NCBI RefSeq assembly: GCF_004343775.1 | Contig: NZ_PTXL01000008.1 | Coordinates: 1 to 64,000, forward strand | Reading direction: 5' to 3' | Origin: Burkholderia sp. SRS-46 | Lineage (GTDB): Bacteria; Pseudomonadota; Gammaproteobacteria; Burkholderiales; Burkholderiaceae | Length of the DNA stretch: 64,000 bases | Translations under genes and position numbers: made by a program | Part shown: positions 1 through 7,786 of the stretch, one piece after another | Layout of the letters: each line of letters starts with the position of its first letter | How positions within the stretch are numbered: the stretch's first letter is position 1 | The notes under the pieces: model-generated | Databases searched by the model: none | What the model saw: the letters and a program-made list of their open reading frames with translations, nothing else | Told to the model about the DNA's origin: nothing

Positions 1-27
1 CCCTTCGCCCGCCCCCTTATTTCCACC

Positions 28-585
28 ATGACCGCCACGCCCATCCCGCCCGACGCCGCGCCGATCCAGCCGCGCGACGCGGAACCGACCGAAGACAACA
101 TTCGCGCACTCGTCTACGCGTTCTACGACCGCGTGCGCGCCGATCCGCTGCTCGGCCCCGTGTTCGACGCCAAGCTGGCCGGCCGCTGGGACGACCACCT
201 GCCGAAGATGGTGACGTTCTGGTCCAGCCTCGTGCTCGGCACCAAGGGCTACCGCGGCAATGTGCAGCAGGCGCACCAGCCGCTCGACGGCGTCGAGCCC
301 GCGCATTTCAGCCGCTGGCTCACGCTGTTCCTGAACACGGTCGCCACGCGCTACACGCCGCCCGCGGCGGTTCGCTTCATGGAGCCGGCGTTGCGGATCG
401 CGCAAAGCCTGCAGTTGAGCCGCTTCGGCTGGGATTACCAGATTCCGCCCGAGCAGCAGGCGCTGCTCGACGCCGTCGCGCCGCGCCGCCGCGACGCGGA
501 CGCCGCCGTCGGCCACCCGCCGGCGCGCCCGCGCGGCGAGCCGTTCCCGGCGAAGATCATCGGGCGCAGTTCGTCCGACGATTGA
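28..585 (+). CDS. Group III truncated haemoglobin
   Basis: Small haem protein of the truncated (2-on-2) globin superfamily, group III, cytoplasmic; the family is linked to O2/NO or haem redox handling, with no settled role. Visible family features are the FYDRVRADPLLGPVF block (about residues 32-46), a conserved Trp near 54, FWSSLVLGT (64-72), Tyr75 and the likely proximal His93 in AHFSRWL. The globin core ends near residue 145. About 40 Pro/Arg/Ala-rich residues follow, longer than the usual 130-140 aa of the family. The ATG at 28 is used because no better start lies in the window. It converges with moaE (7 nt between stops). Confidence 0.85.
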   Translation: MTATPIPPDAAPIQPRDAEPTEDNIRALVYAFYDRVRADPLLGPVFDAKLAGRWDDHLPKMVTFWSSLVLGTKGYRGNVQQAHQPLDGVEPAHFSRWLTLFLNTVATRYTPPAAVRFMEPALRIAQSLQLSRFGWDYQIPPEQQALLDAVAPRRRDADAAVGHPPARPRGEPFPAKIIGRSSSDD

Positions 586-592
586 GCCGCGC

Positions 593-1069
593 TCAGCGCG
601 GCGCGTTGCCCGATGCGACGCCCCAGCGCGCGAGCGCGGCGTCGTCGGTGCTGCGGGCGTCCACCCAGCGCTCGCCGTCGGGCGTCGTTTCCTTCTTCCA
701 GAACGGCGCCTCGGTCTTCAGGTAGTCCATCACGAACTCGCACGACGCGAATGCGTCGCCGCGATGCGCGGCGACCGTCGCGACCAGCACGATCTGGTCG
801 AGCGGATACAGCTTGCCGACGCGGTGCACGATCGCGACGTCGATGCCCGGCCAGCGCCGGCATGCGTCGTCGGCGATCGCGTCGAGCGCCTTCTCGGTCA
901 TCCCCGGATAGTGCTCGAGCTCCAGCGCGGCGACCGCGTCGCCGTCGTTCAGGTCGCGCACCGTGCCGACGAAGCACGCGATTGCGCCGATCTTCGGGTT
1001 GCGCGCCCGTAGCGCCGCGACCTCGGCGTTCAGATCGAAGTCTTCGGTCTGCACTCTCACCGTCGCCAT
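593..1069 (-). CDS. moaE: Molybdopterin synthase catalytic subunit MoaE
   Basis: Large subunit of molybdopterin synthase. With thiocarboxylated MoaD it inserts the dithiolene sulfurs into precursor Z (cPMP) to give molybdopterin. The 158-aa protein has the family motifs FVGTVRD (33-39), HYPGM (53-57), HRVGKLYPLD (82-91) and AHRGDAF. The active-site block DYLKTEAPFWKKE carries Lys118 and Lys125/126, equivalent to the catalytic lysines of E. coli MoaE. It is the last gene of moeA-moaD-moaE, 9 nt after moaD, so the two synthase subunits should be co-translated. Confidence 0.95.
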   Translation of the reverse strand: MATVRVQTEDFDLNAEVAALRARNPKIGAIACFVGTVRDLNDGDAVAALELEHYPGMTEKALDAIADDACRRWPGIDVAIVHRVGKLYPLDQIVLVATVAAHRGDAFASCEFVMDYLKTEAPFWKKETTPDGERWVDARSTDDAALARWGVASGNAPR

Positions 1070-1078
1070 CGCGCCCCC

Positions 1079-1336
1079 TTAGCCGCCCGTCACCGGCGGA
1101 AAAAACGCGACCTCGCAGCCGTCGGTGATCCGCGTAGCGGCATCGGTCATCTCGTGATTGCAGGCCATGCGCAGCGCGCGGCCTTCGGCGAGCGTGTCGG
1201 CCCATGCGCCGCCGCGCAGGCGCAGCCACGCGCGCACGTCACCGACGGTCGTCACGCCGTCCGGCACGTCGGCCTGTTCGTCGGCCACGCCCAGCGCCTC
1301 GCGCACGCTCGCAAAGAATTTCAGTTGAATCTTCAT
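1079..1336 (-). CDS. moaD: Molybdopterin synthase sulfur carrier subunit MoaD
   Basis: Ubiquitin-like sulfur carrier of 85 aa for molybdopterin synthase. The C-terminal Gly-Gly (residues 84-85, in PPVTGG) is the tail that is adenylated and thiocarboxylated before inserting into MoaE. The start is MKIQLKFFASVRE; this ATG (1334-1336) gives the normal family length, whereas the longer in-frame opening upstream runs into moeA and is discarded. It lies 17 nt after moeA and 9 nt before moaE. Confidence 0.93.
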   Translation of the reverse strand: MKIQLKFFASVREALGVADEQADVPDGVTTVGDVRAWLRLRGGAWADTLAEGRALRMACNHEMTDAATRITDGCEVAFFPPVTGG

Positions 1337-1353
1337 GTCAGGAAGCCGCCGGA

Positions 1354-2601
1354 TTACGACAGCAGTTCGGAAAACGGAATGAAACGCACGGTCTCGCCCG
1401 CGCTGATCGCGTGGTGCGGCGGATTGTCGATCAGGCCGTCGCCCCAGACCGTCGACGTCAGCACCGCCGAACTCTGGTTCGGGAACAGGTCGAGGCCGCC
1501 CGCCGCGTTCACGCGCGCGCGCAGGAATTCGTTGCGCCGGTCGCCCTTGCCCTGCGAGAAGTCGGCACGCAGCGACAGCGCGCGCGGCGCGACATCGCGC
1601 ACGCCGGACAGGCGAAGCAGGAACGGCCGGACGAACAGCAGGAACGTGACGAAGCTCGACACCGGGTTGCCGGGCAGCCCGATGAAATGCGCGTCGACGC
1701 GGCCGTCGCCACGCCGGATCGCGCCGAACGCGAGCGGCTTGCCGGGCTTCATCGCGATCTGCCACAGCGCGAGCCGCCCTTCGGCCTCGACCGCGGGCTT
1801 CACGTGGTCCTCGTCGCCGACCGACACGCCGCCGCTCGTCAGGATCACGTCGTGGTCGCGTGCGGCCTCGCGCAGCGTGTCGCGCGTCGCGGCGAGCGAA
1901 TCGGGCACGATCCCGTAATCGGTCACGTGGCAGCCGAGCCGCTCGAGCAGCCCGCGCAGCGTGAAGCAGTTCGAGTTGTAGATCGCGCCCGGCTTGAGCG
2001 GCTCGCCGGGCATCGTCAGCTCGTCACCGGTGAAGAACACCGCGACCCGGATCCGCCGCGCGACCGACAACTGCGCGCAGCCGACCGACGCGGCCAGCCC
2101 GAGCGCCTGCGGCCCGAGCCGCGTGCCGGCCGGCAGGATCACCGCGCCGCGACGGATGTCCGCACCCTGCGCGGTGATCCATTCGCCGGCTTTCGGCGTA
2201 TGCAGGATCTCGACCGCATCGCCGTCGAGTTCGGTCTGCTCCTGCATCACGACGGCATCGGCGCCGGGCGGCATCGTCGCGCCGGTGAAGATGCGCGCCG
2301 CCGTACCGGTGGCGAGCGGCGCGGCCGGATGGCCCGCCGGAATGCGCTGCGACACCGGCAGGCGCCGGTCGCCGTGCATCAGATCGGCCACGCGCACCGC
2401 ATAGCCGTCCATCGCGCTGGTGTGCATCGGCGGCACGTCGAGCGGCGATTCGACGTCGGCGGCCAGCACGCGTCCGAGCGCGTCGAGGGTGGCGACGGAT
2501 TCGGCGCCGGGCAGCGGCGCCGCGGCATCGAGCAGCGCGCCGAGCGCTTCGGCGGTCGACAGCATCGGCGCGCGCGGCGCCGCGGGATTCGGATTCGACA
2601 T
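1354..2601 (-). CDS. moeA: Molybdopterin molybdenumtransferase MoeA
   Basis: Inserts molybdate into adenylylated molybdopterin to form Moco. The protein is 415 aa, close to the E. coli length of 411. The N-terminal MoeA domain has PPMHTSAMDGYA (about 50-61). The molybdopterin-binding MoCF domain has TSGGVSVGDEDHVK and GLPGNPVSS, and the C-terminal MoeA domain IV is present. The chosen start is MSNPNPAAP (ATG at 2599-2601); the frame is open upstream, but that part is Arg-rich and looks non-coding. It is the first gene of moeA-moaD-moaE and is separated from thrC by a terminator. Confidence 0.94.
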   Translation of the reverse strand: MSNPNPAAPRAPMLSTAEALGALLDAAAPLPGAESVATLDALGRVLAADVESPLDVPPMHTSAMDGYAVRVADLMHGDRRLPVSQRIPAGHPAAPLATGTAARIFTGATMPPGADAVVMQEQTELDGDAVEILHTPKAGEWITAQGADIRRGAVILPAGTRLGPQALGLAASVGCAQLSVARRIRVAVFFTGDELTMPGEPLKPGAIYNSNCFTLRGLLERLGCHVTDYGIVPDSLAATRDTLREAARDHDVILTSGGVSVGDEDHVKPAVEAEGRLALWQIAMKPGKPLAFGAIRRGDGRVDAHFIGLPGNPVSSFVTFLLFVRPFLLRLSGVRDVAPRALSLRADFSQGKGDRRNEFLRARVNAAGGLDLFPNQSSAVLTSTVWGDGLIDNPPHHAISAGETVRFIPFSELLS

Positions 2602-2797
2602 CGATTGAATCGGGGATCGTTGGGTGCAATACATCATTGTAGCGACGCCGCCGCGCGGGCGCGCGATATGGCGGGCATGCGGGAACTGTGATCGGCGCGA
2701 ACGCGCGGCACTGGCACTTGTTTCGCGCGGCACGCGGCGACAGGTCCGGCGGCGGACCCGACGAGATGGGCGGCCGGGCCGGCGTGCGCCGCCAAGC

Positions 2798-2845
2798 AAA
2801 ACGGCCGGAACCCCGATCCGTTCGACGAATCGGCGTTCCGGCCGT
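2798..2845 (-). terminator. Intrinsic terminator after thrC
   Basis: A perfect 11-bp inverted repeat, ACGGCCGGAAC (2801-2811) and its complement (2835-2845), is followed on the minus strand by TTTT. It lies 34 nt past the thrC stop and so separates alaA-hom-thrC from moeA. The remaining 2602-2797 stretch shows no gene; it should hold the moeA promoter, but no clear -35/-10 stands out. Confidence 0.7.
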
Positions 2846-2878
2846 CCGGCGCTGCCGGGCGCACGGTCCGGCGGCGCG

Positions 2879-4330
2879 TCACGCGCCCGTATGCGCGGCG
2901 ATGAAGTCCTTGACCTGTTGCGCGTCGGCCTTCACGACCTCGAAGCGCTGCGGCAGCGCCTCCAGCCCGTCGAACGCGGCCGGCCGCTCCGGCTCGCGAT
3001 CGAGCGCTTCGCGGATCGTCTCGCCGAACTTGATCGGCTGCGCCGTCTCGAGCACCACCATCGGCACGCCCGCGTCGAGATGCTCGCGCGCGACCTTCAC
3101 GCCGTCGGCGGTATGCGTATCGATCGTCGTCGCGTAGCGCGCGAACACGTCGCGGATCGTCGCGATCCGGTCCGTATGGTTGCTGCTGCCCGACACGAAC
3201 CCGAATTCCGCGACACGCGCGAAATCGCCGCTCGCCGCCAGGTCGAAGCCGCCCTTCTCCTCGACGTCGCGGAACAGCTGCATCACGCGCGCCGGATCGC
3301 GGCCGAGCAGGTCGAACACGAAGCGCTCGAAGTTCGACGCCTTCGAGATGTCCATGCTCGGGCTGCTCGTGTGGTACGTGTTCTCGGCGCTGCGCACGCG
3401 ATACGCGCCCGTGCGGAAGAACTCGTCGAGCACGTCGTTCTCGTTGGTCGCGACCACGAGCTTCGCGATCGGCAGGCCCATCATTCGCGCGATGTGGCCC
3501 GCGCACACGTTGCCGAAGTTGCCCGACGGCACCGTGAACGACACGTGCTCGTCGTTGCTCTTCGTCGCGGCGAAGTAGCCCTTGAAGTAGTAGACGACCT
3601 GCGCGACCACGCGCGCCCAGTTGATCGAGTTGACCGTGCCGATCTTGTGCTGCGCCTTGTACGCGTGATCGTTGGACACGGCCTTCACGATGTCCTGGCA
3701 GTCGTCGAACACGCCTTCGACCGCGAGGTTGAAGATGTTCGGATCCTGCAGGCTGAACATCTGGGCCGTCTGGAACGCGCTCATCTTCTTGTGCGGCGAC
3801 AGCATGAACACGCGCACGCCGGCCTTGCCGCGCATCGCGTATTCGGCTGCGCTGCCGGTGTCGCCCGACGTCGCGCCGAGGATGTTCAGCGCTTCGCCGT
3901 GCTTCGCGAGCGTGTACTCGAACAGGTTGCCGAGCAGCTGCATCGCCATGTCCTTGAACGCGAGCGTCGGGCCGTTCGACAGTTCGAGCATCGAGATCGG
4001 CGCGCCGTTCTCGATGCCGAGCGTCTTCAGCGGCGTGATGTCGGCTGCGTTCTCGCCGTGGCGCGTATTGCTGTACACGTCGGCCGTATACGTGCGGCGC
4101 GTGATCTCGCGCAGATCTTCGGCCGGCACGTCGTCGCAGAACTTCGACAGGATCTCGAACGCGAGATCCGCATACGGCAGCGCGCGCCAGCGCGCGAGCT
4201 CGTCGGCGGACACCTTCGGGTACTCGGCCGGCAGGTAGAGCCCGCCGTCCTTCGCGAGACCGCCGAGCAGGATGTCGGAGAACGTGTGGCGCTCGCCGAT
4301 GCCGGCGCCGCGCGTGGAGATGTAGTTCAT
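2879..4330 (-). CDS. thrC: Threonine synthase
   Basis: PLP enzyme converting O-phospho-L-homoserine to L-threonine, the last step of threonine synthesis. The 483-aa length fits the longer fold-type II form seen in proteobacteria and yeast. The PLP lysine is Lys126 in GPTLAFKDM; GATSGDTGSAA and the phosphate-binding SGNFGNV motifs are present. The start codon ATG at 4328-4330 gives MNYISTRG, the usual N-terminus. It follows hom by 17 nt, so the two consecutive threonine-branch enzymes are co-transcribed. Confidence 0.97.
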   Translation of the reverse strand: MNYISTRGAGIGERHTFSDILLGGLAKDGGLYLPAEYPKVSADELARWRALPYADLAFEILSKFCDDVPAEDLREITRRTYTADVYSNTRHGENAADITPLKTLGIENGAPISMLELSNGPTLAFKDMAMQLLGNLFEYTLAKHGEALNILGATSGDTGSAAEYAMRGKAGVRVFMLSPHKKMSAFQTAQMFSLQDPNIFNLAVEGVFDDCQDIVKAVSNDHAYKAQHKIGTVNSINWARVVAQVVYYFKGYFAATKSNDEHVSFTVPSGNFGNVCAGHIARMMGLPIAKLVVATNENDVLDEFFRTGAYRVRSAENTYHTSSPSMDISKASNFERFVFDLLGRDPARVMQLFRDVEEKGGFDLAASGDFARVAEFGFVSGSSNHTDRIATIRDVFARYATTIDTHTADGVKVAREHLDAGVPMVVLETAQPIKFGETIREALDREPERPAAFDGLEALPQRFEVVKADAQQVKDFIAAHTGA

Positions 4331-4347
4331 GTGTTCCGCCTCAGTCC

Positions 4348-5676
4348 TCAGTTCAGCGCTTCCATGCGCAGCTTCGTCACCTTCGAGACGACCGTCGCGA
4401 GAGCCTCGATCCGCGCGATTGCCGCGTTCACGTTCTTTTCGATCGTGACGTGCGTGATCAGGATGATGTCGGTCTCGCCGTTCGCGTCGTCGACCTGCTC
4501 CGATTCCTTCTGCAGCAGCGCGTCGATCGAGATGCCCGAATCGGCGAGGATCCGCGTGATGTCGGCGAGCACGCCGGTCTGGTCGGCCACGCGCAGGCGC
4601 AGGTAGTAGCCGCTCGTCACTTCCTCGATCGGCAGGATCGGCGTGTTCGACAGGCTGTCCGGCTGGAACGCGAGATGCGGCACGCGATGCTCGGGGTCGG
4701 CCGTGTGCAGGCGCGTGACGTCGACGAGATCCGCGACCACCGCCGACGCGGTCGGCTCCGCGCCCGCGCCCTTGCCGTAGTACAGCGTGGTGCCGACCGC
4801 GTCGCCGTGCACGACCACCGCGTTCATCGCGCCCTCGACGTTCGCGAGCAGGCGCTTCTCGGGGATCAGCGTCGGGTGCACGCGCAGCTCGATGCCGCGC
4901 TCGGTGCGGCGCGTGATGCCGAGCAGCTTGATCCGGTAGCCGAGCTCTTCCGCGTAGCGGAGGTCGGTCGCGTCGAGCTTGCTGATGCCCTCGACGTACG
5001 CGCGATCGAACTGCACCGGCACGCCGAACGCGATCGCGCTCATGATCGTCGCCTTGTGCGCGGCGTCGACGCCCTCGATGTCGAAGGTCGGGTCGGCTTC
5101 CGCGTAGCCGAGCGCCTGCGCGGCCTTCAGCGCGGTCGCGAAATCGAGGCCGCGGTCGCGCATCTCCGACAGGATGTAGTTGGTCGTGCCGTTGATGATG
5201 CCGGCAATGTACTGGATGCGGTTCGCGGTCAGGCCTTCGCGCAGCGCCTTGATGATCGGGATGCCGCCCGCGACGGCCGCCTCGAACGCGACCATCACGC
5301 CCTTCTCGCGCGCGGCCTCGAAGATCTCGGTGCCGTGCACCGCGAGCAGCGCCTTGTTGGCGGTCACGACGTGCTTGCCGTTCGCGATCGCGCGCAGCAC
5401 GAGCTCGCGCGCGATGCCCGTGCCGCCGATCATCTCGGCGATGATCGAAATCGACGGATCGTCGACCACCGAATTGAAATCATCGGTGATCTGCGCGCTG
5501 CCGGGCTCGCCGGCGAGTGCGGCCTGCGCCTTGGCGGGGCTGCGCACCGCGATGCGCGACACCTCGATGCCGCGCCCTGCGCGTCGCTTGATTTCTTCCT
5601 GGTTGCGGCGCAGCACCGTGAAGGTGCCGCTGCCCACCGTGCCGAAGCCCAACAGGCCAACTTTGATCGGTTCCAT
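4348..5676 (-). CDS. hom: Homoserine dehydrogenase
   Basis: Monofunctional NAD(P)-dependent homoserine dehydrogenase reducing aspartate semialdehyde to homoserine, the branch point for threonine and methionine. The 442-aa protein has the Rossmann motif GLLGFGTVGSG (7-17), the NKALLA segment, the GIINGTTNYIL catalytic region and a C-terminal ACT domain (about 358-435), the usual site of threonine feedback. The start MEPIKVGLLGFG was chosen over a much longer open frame running back into alaA. No aspartokinase fusion is present. It sits between alaA (53 nt upstream) and thrC. Confidence 0.97.
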   Translation of the reverse strand: MEPIKVGLLGFGTVGSGTFTVLRRNQEEIKRRAGRGIEVSRIAVRSPAKAQAALAGEPGSAQITDDFNSVVDDPSISIIAEMIGGTGIARELVLRAIANGKHVVTANKALLAVHGTEIFEAAREKGVMVAFEAAVAGGIPIIKALREGLTANRIQYIAGIINGTTNYILSEMRDRGLDFATALKAAQALGYAEADPTFDIEGVDAAHKATIMSAIAFGVPVQFDRAYVEGISKLDATDLRYAEELGYRIKLLGITRRTERGIELRVHPTLIPEKRLLANVEGAMNAVVVHGDAVGTTLYYGKGAGAEPTASAVVADLVDVTRLHTADPEHRVPHLAFQPDSLSNTPILPIEEVTSGYYLRLRVADQTGVLADITRILADSGISIDALLQKESEQVDDANGETDIILITHVTIEKNVNAAIARIEALATVVSKVTKLRMEALN

Positions 5677-5729
5677 GCTGCGTTTGATCGATGAGTAAAA
5701 AGTGAATGGGTGGCGGGGTCTCGCCCGGC

Positions 5730-6968
5730 TCAGACCGAATGACGCTTGCGATAGCCGTCGAGGAAACGCGCGATCCGGTTGATCGAATCGGTCAGGTCGT
5801 CGAGGTTCGGCAGGAACACGACGCGGAAATGATCCGGCGTCGGCCAGTTGAAGCCCGTGCCCTGCACGAGCAGCACGCGCTCCTCGAGCAGCAGGTCGAG
5901 AATGAACTGCTGGTCGTTCTGGATCGGATAGAGCTTCGGGTCGAGCCGCGGGAACATGTAGAGCGCGGCCTGCGGCTTCACGCAGGTCACGCCCGGGATC
6001 GACGTGAGCATGTCGTACGCGAGCTCGCGCTGCTTGAACAGGCGGCCCGACGGCACGATCAGCTCGTTGATGCTCTGGTAGCCGCCGAGCGCCGTCTGGA
6101 TCGCGAACTGCCCCGGCACGTTCGCGCACAGGCGCATCGACGACAGGATGCCGAGCCCCTCGAGGTAATCCTTCGCGCGCCGGCGGTTGTCGCCGCCGAG
6201 GCCCGACACGGCCATCCAGCCCGCGCGGTAGCCGCACGAGCGGTAGCTCTTCGACAGGCTGTTGAACGTGACGGTGATCACGTCCTCCGACAGCGCGCCC
6301 ATCGACGTATGCTCGCGGCCGTCGTAGACGATCTTGTCGTAGACCTCGTCGGCGAACACGATCAGGCCGTGCTGGCGCGCGATCTCGAGCAGGTCGCGCA
6401 GCAATTCGTCGGAATAAAGCGCGCCCGTCGGGTTGTTCGGGTTGATCACGACGATCGCCTTCGTGTTCGGCGTGATCTTGCGGCGGATGTCGTCGAGATC
6501 GGGCATCCACGCGTTCTGCTCGTCGCACACGTAGTGCACCGGCGTGCCGCCCGACAGGCTGACCGCTGCCGTCCACAGCGGATAGTCGGGCGCCGGCAGC
6601 AGCACCTCGTCGCCGTCGTTCAGCAGCGCCTGGGTCGCCATCACGATCAGCTCGGACGCGCCGTTGCCGATGTAGATGTCGTCGAGTCCGACCCCGACCA
6701 CGCCCTTTTCCTGCGTGTAATGCATCACCGCCTTGCGCGCCGAGAACACGCCCTTCGAATCGGAGTAGCCCGACGACGACGGCAGGTTGCGGATCATGTC
6801 CTGGATGATCTCGTCCGGCGCGTCGAAACCGAACGGCGCGAGGTTGCCGATGTTCAGCTTGATGATGCGATGGCCTTCTTCCTCGAGGCGCTTCGCGTGC
6901 TCGAGCACCGGGCCACGGATGTCGTAGCAGACGTTGAGCAGCTTGTTCGATTTCTGAATCGGTTTCAC
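5730..6968 (-). CDS. alaA: AlaA-type alanine aminotransferase
   Basis: Fold-type I PLP aminotransferase of the AlaA/YfbQ group, which makes alanine from pyruvate and glutamate. The 412-aa sequence has GNGASELI (101-108, cofactor phosphate), NPNNPTG (176-182), ADEVYD (206-211) and the PLP Lys240 in SLSKSYRSCGYR. It closely follows the E. coli YfbQ pattern from its N-terminal KSNKLLNVCYDIRGP. It heads alaA-hom-thrC; the 331-bp gap upstream is divergent from the next plus-strand gene and should hold its promoter. Confidence 0.92.
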   Translation of the reverse strand: MKPIQKSNKLLNVCYDIRGPVLEHAKRLEEEGHRIIKLNIGNLAPFGFDAPDEIIQDMIRNLPSSSGYSDSKGVFSARKAVMHYTQEKGVVGVGLDDIYIGNGASELIVMATQALLNDGDEVLLPAPDYPLWTAAVSLSGGTPVHYVCDEQNAWMPDLDDIRRKITPNTKAIVVINPNNPTGALYSDELLRDLLEIARQHGLIVFADEVYDKIVYDGREHTSMGALSEDVITVTFNSLSKSYRSCGYRAGWMAVSGLGGDNRRRAKDYLEGLGILSSMRLCANVPGQFAIQTALGGYQSINELIVPSGRLFKQRELAYDMLTSIPGVTCVKPQAALYMFPRLDPKLYPIQNDQQFILDLLLEERVLLVQGTGFNWPTPDHFRVVFLPNLDDLTDSINRIARFLDGYRKRHSV

Positions 6969-7299
6969 GGCGACACGGTTCCTGGATAATGCCTGGCGGC
7001 CTTTGGGGGGACGGAAATCGAAACTGGAGAGCGGCCGGTCTACGCGCGCTGTCTAGGCTGGACGATTGCAGCGGCCGGACGCGGCTTGTGGCGACGCACG
7101 ACGCAATTGGCGCCCGGGGGCGGCCAAAAAGTTATAATTTAGCGGATTTTGGCCGACTTTCGCAATGCACCATAGCCGCGCCGGGCCCGCGCCGTCAGGC
7201 GCCCCGCGCTTGCGGCACGCGAAAATGGCCGCCCGGGCCGGGCGGTCCCGCCCTGGCGGCCCTATCGAATTCCCCTTTTGGAACCGCGGACATACTGAT
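6969..7299. other. Divergent intergenic region (alaA / Mth938-like gene)
   Basis: About 330 bp between two divergent genes with no supportable ORF of its own. It holds a good -10 box for the plus strand and presumably an alaA promoter on the minus strand, which I could not place. A plus-strand in-frame opening from 7165 exists, but its first 45 codons are Arg/Pro/Gly-rich and look like extension artefact. Confidence 0.6.
7108..7139 (+). promoter_or_regulatory. Candidate sigma-70 promoter for the Mth938-like gene
   Basis: A perfect TATAAT (7134-7139) sits in unusually AT-rich local sequence. The nearest -35-like element, TTGGCG (7108-7113), is 20 bp away, longer than the ideal 17, so the -10 is the convincing part. 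Transcription would begin near 7146, about 150 nt before the TTG start at 7300. Confidence 0.4.
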
Positions 7300-7674
7300 T
7301 TGAAACTGCACCAGGACACGAGCGGCGCGCTCAACACCATCACCGGCTATGGCCCCGATTACGTCGACATCAATCTCGAGCGTCACGAACAGAGCGTCAT
7401 CGTGCTGCCCGGCGCGCCGGTGCAGGCGTGGCCCGTGTCGTCGTTCGACGCGCTCGCGCCCGAGCATTTCGCGGTGCTGCTCGAGCAGGCGCCGGAAGTC
7501 GTGATCTTCGGCAGCGGCGCCCGCCTGCGCTTTCCGCACCCGCGCCTGCTCTCGGCGCTCGCCGCGCGCCGCATCGGCGTCGAGACCATGGATTTCCAGG
7601 CCGCCTGCCGCACCTACAACATCCTGATGGCCGAGGGCCGCAAAGTCGCCGCCGCGCTCTTAATTGAACGTTAA
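7300..7674 (+). CDS. Mth938-like (DUF498/Xcc1710-like) domain protein
   Basis: A 124-aa protein of the Mth938-like fold family (DUF498), with no established biochemical role in bacteria. Family marks are the N-terminal ITGYGPDYVDIN, SVIVLPG, the central VVIFGSGARLRFP and the end segment ETMDFQAACRTYNILMAEGR. The start is a TTG at 7300, giving LKLHQD; the upstream extension lacks family character. The gene lies 112 nt before arnT on the same strand, so it may be carried on the Ara4N transcript, though a functional link is not shown. Confidence 0.85.
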   Translation: MKLHQDTSGALNTITGYGPDYVDINLERHEQSVIVLPGAPVQAWPVSSFDALAPEHFAVLLEQAPEVVIFGSGARLRFPHPRLLSALAARRIGVETMDFQAACRTYNILMAEGRKVAAALLIER

Positions 7675-7786
7675 TCGTCGATCAGGTAAAACTCTCGCCG
7701 GCGAACCGGGTCCGATCCCCGGACCGGCGCGTGCCCCGTCGTAAGCCGCCGGCGGCACATCACAACAACCAACAGGCTGAAATTCC

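Noticed and set aside
7675..7786. Bulged GC stem in the leader before arnT
   Set aside because: The stem is imperfect and has no T tail; such GC stems are common by chance in this base composition.
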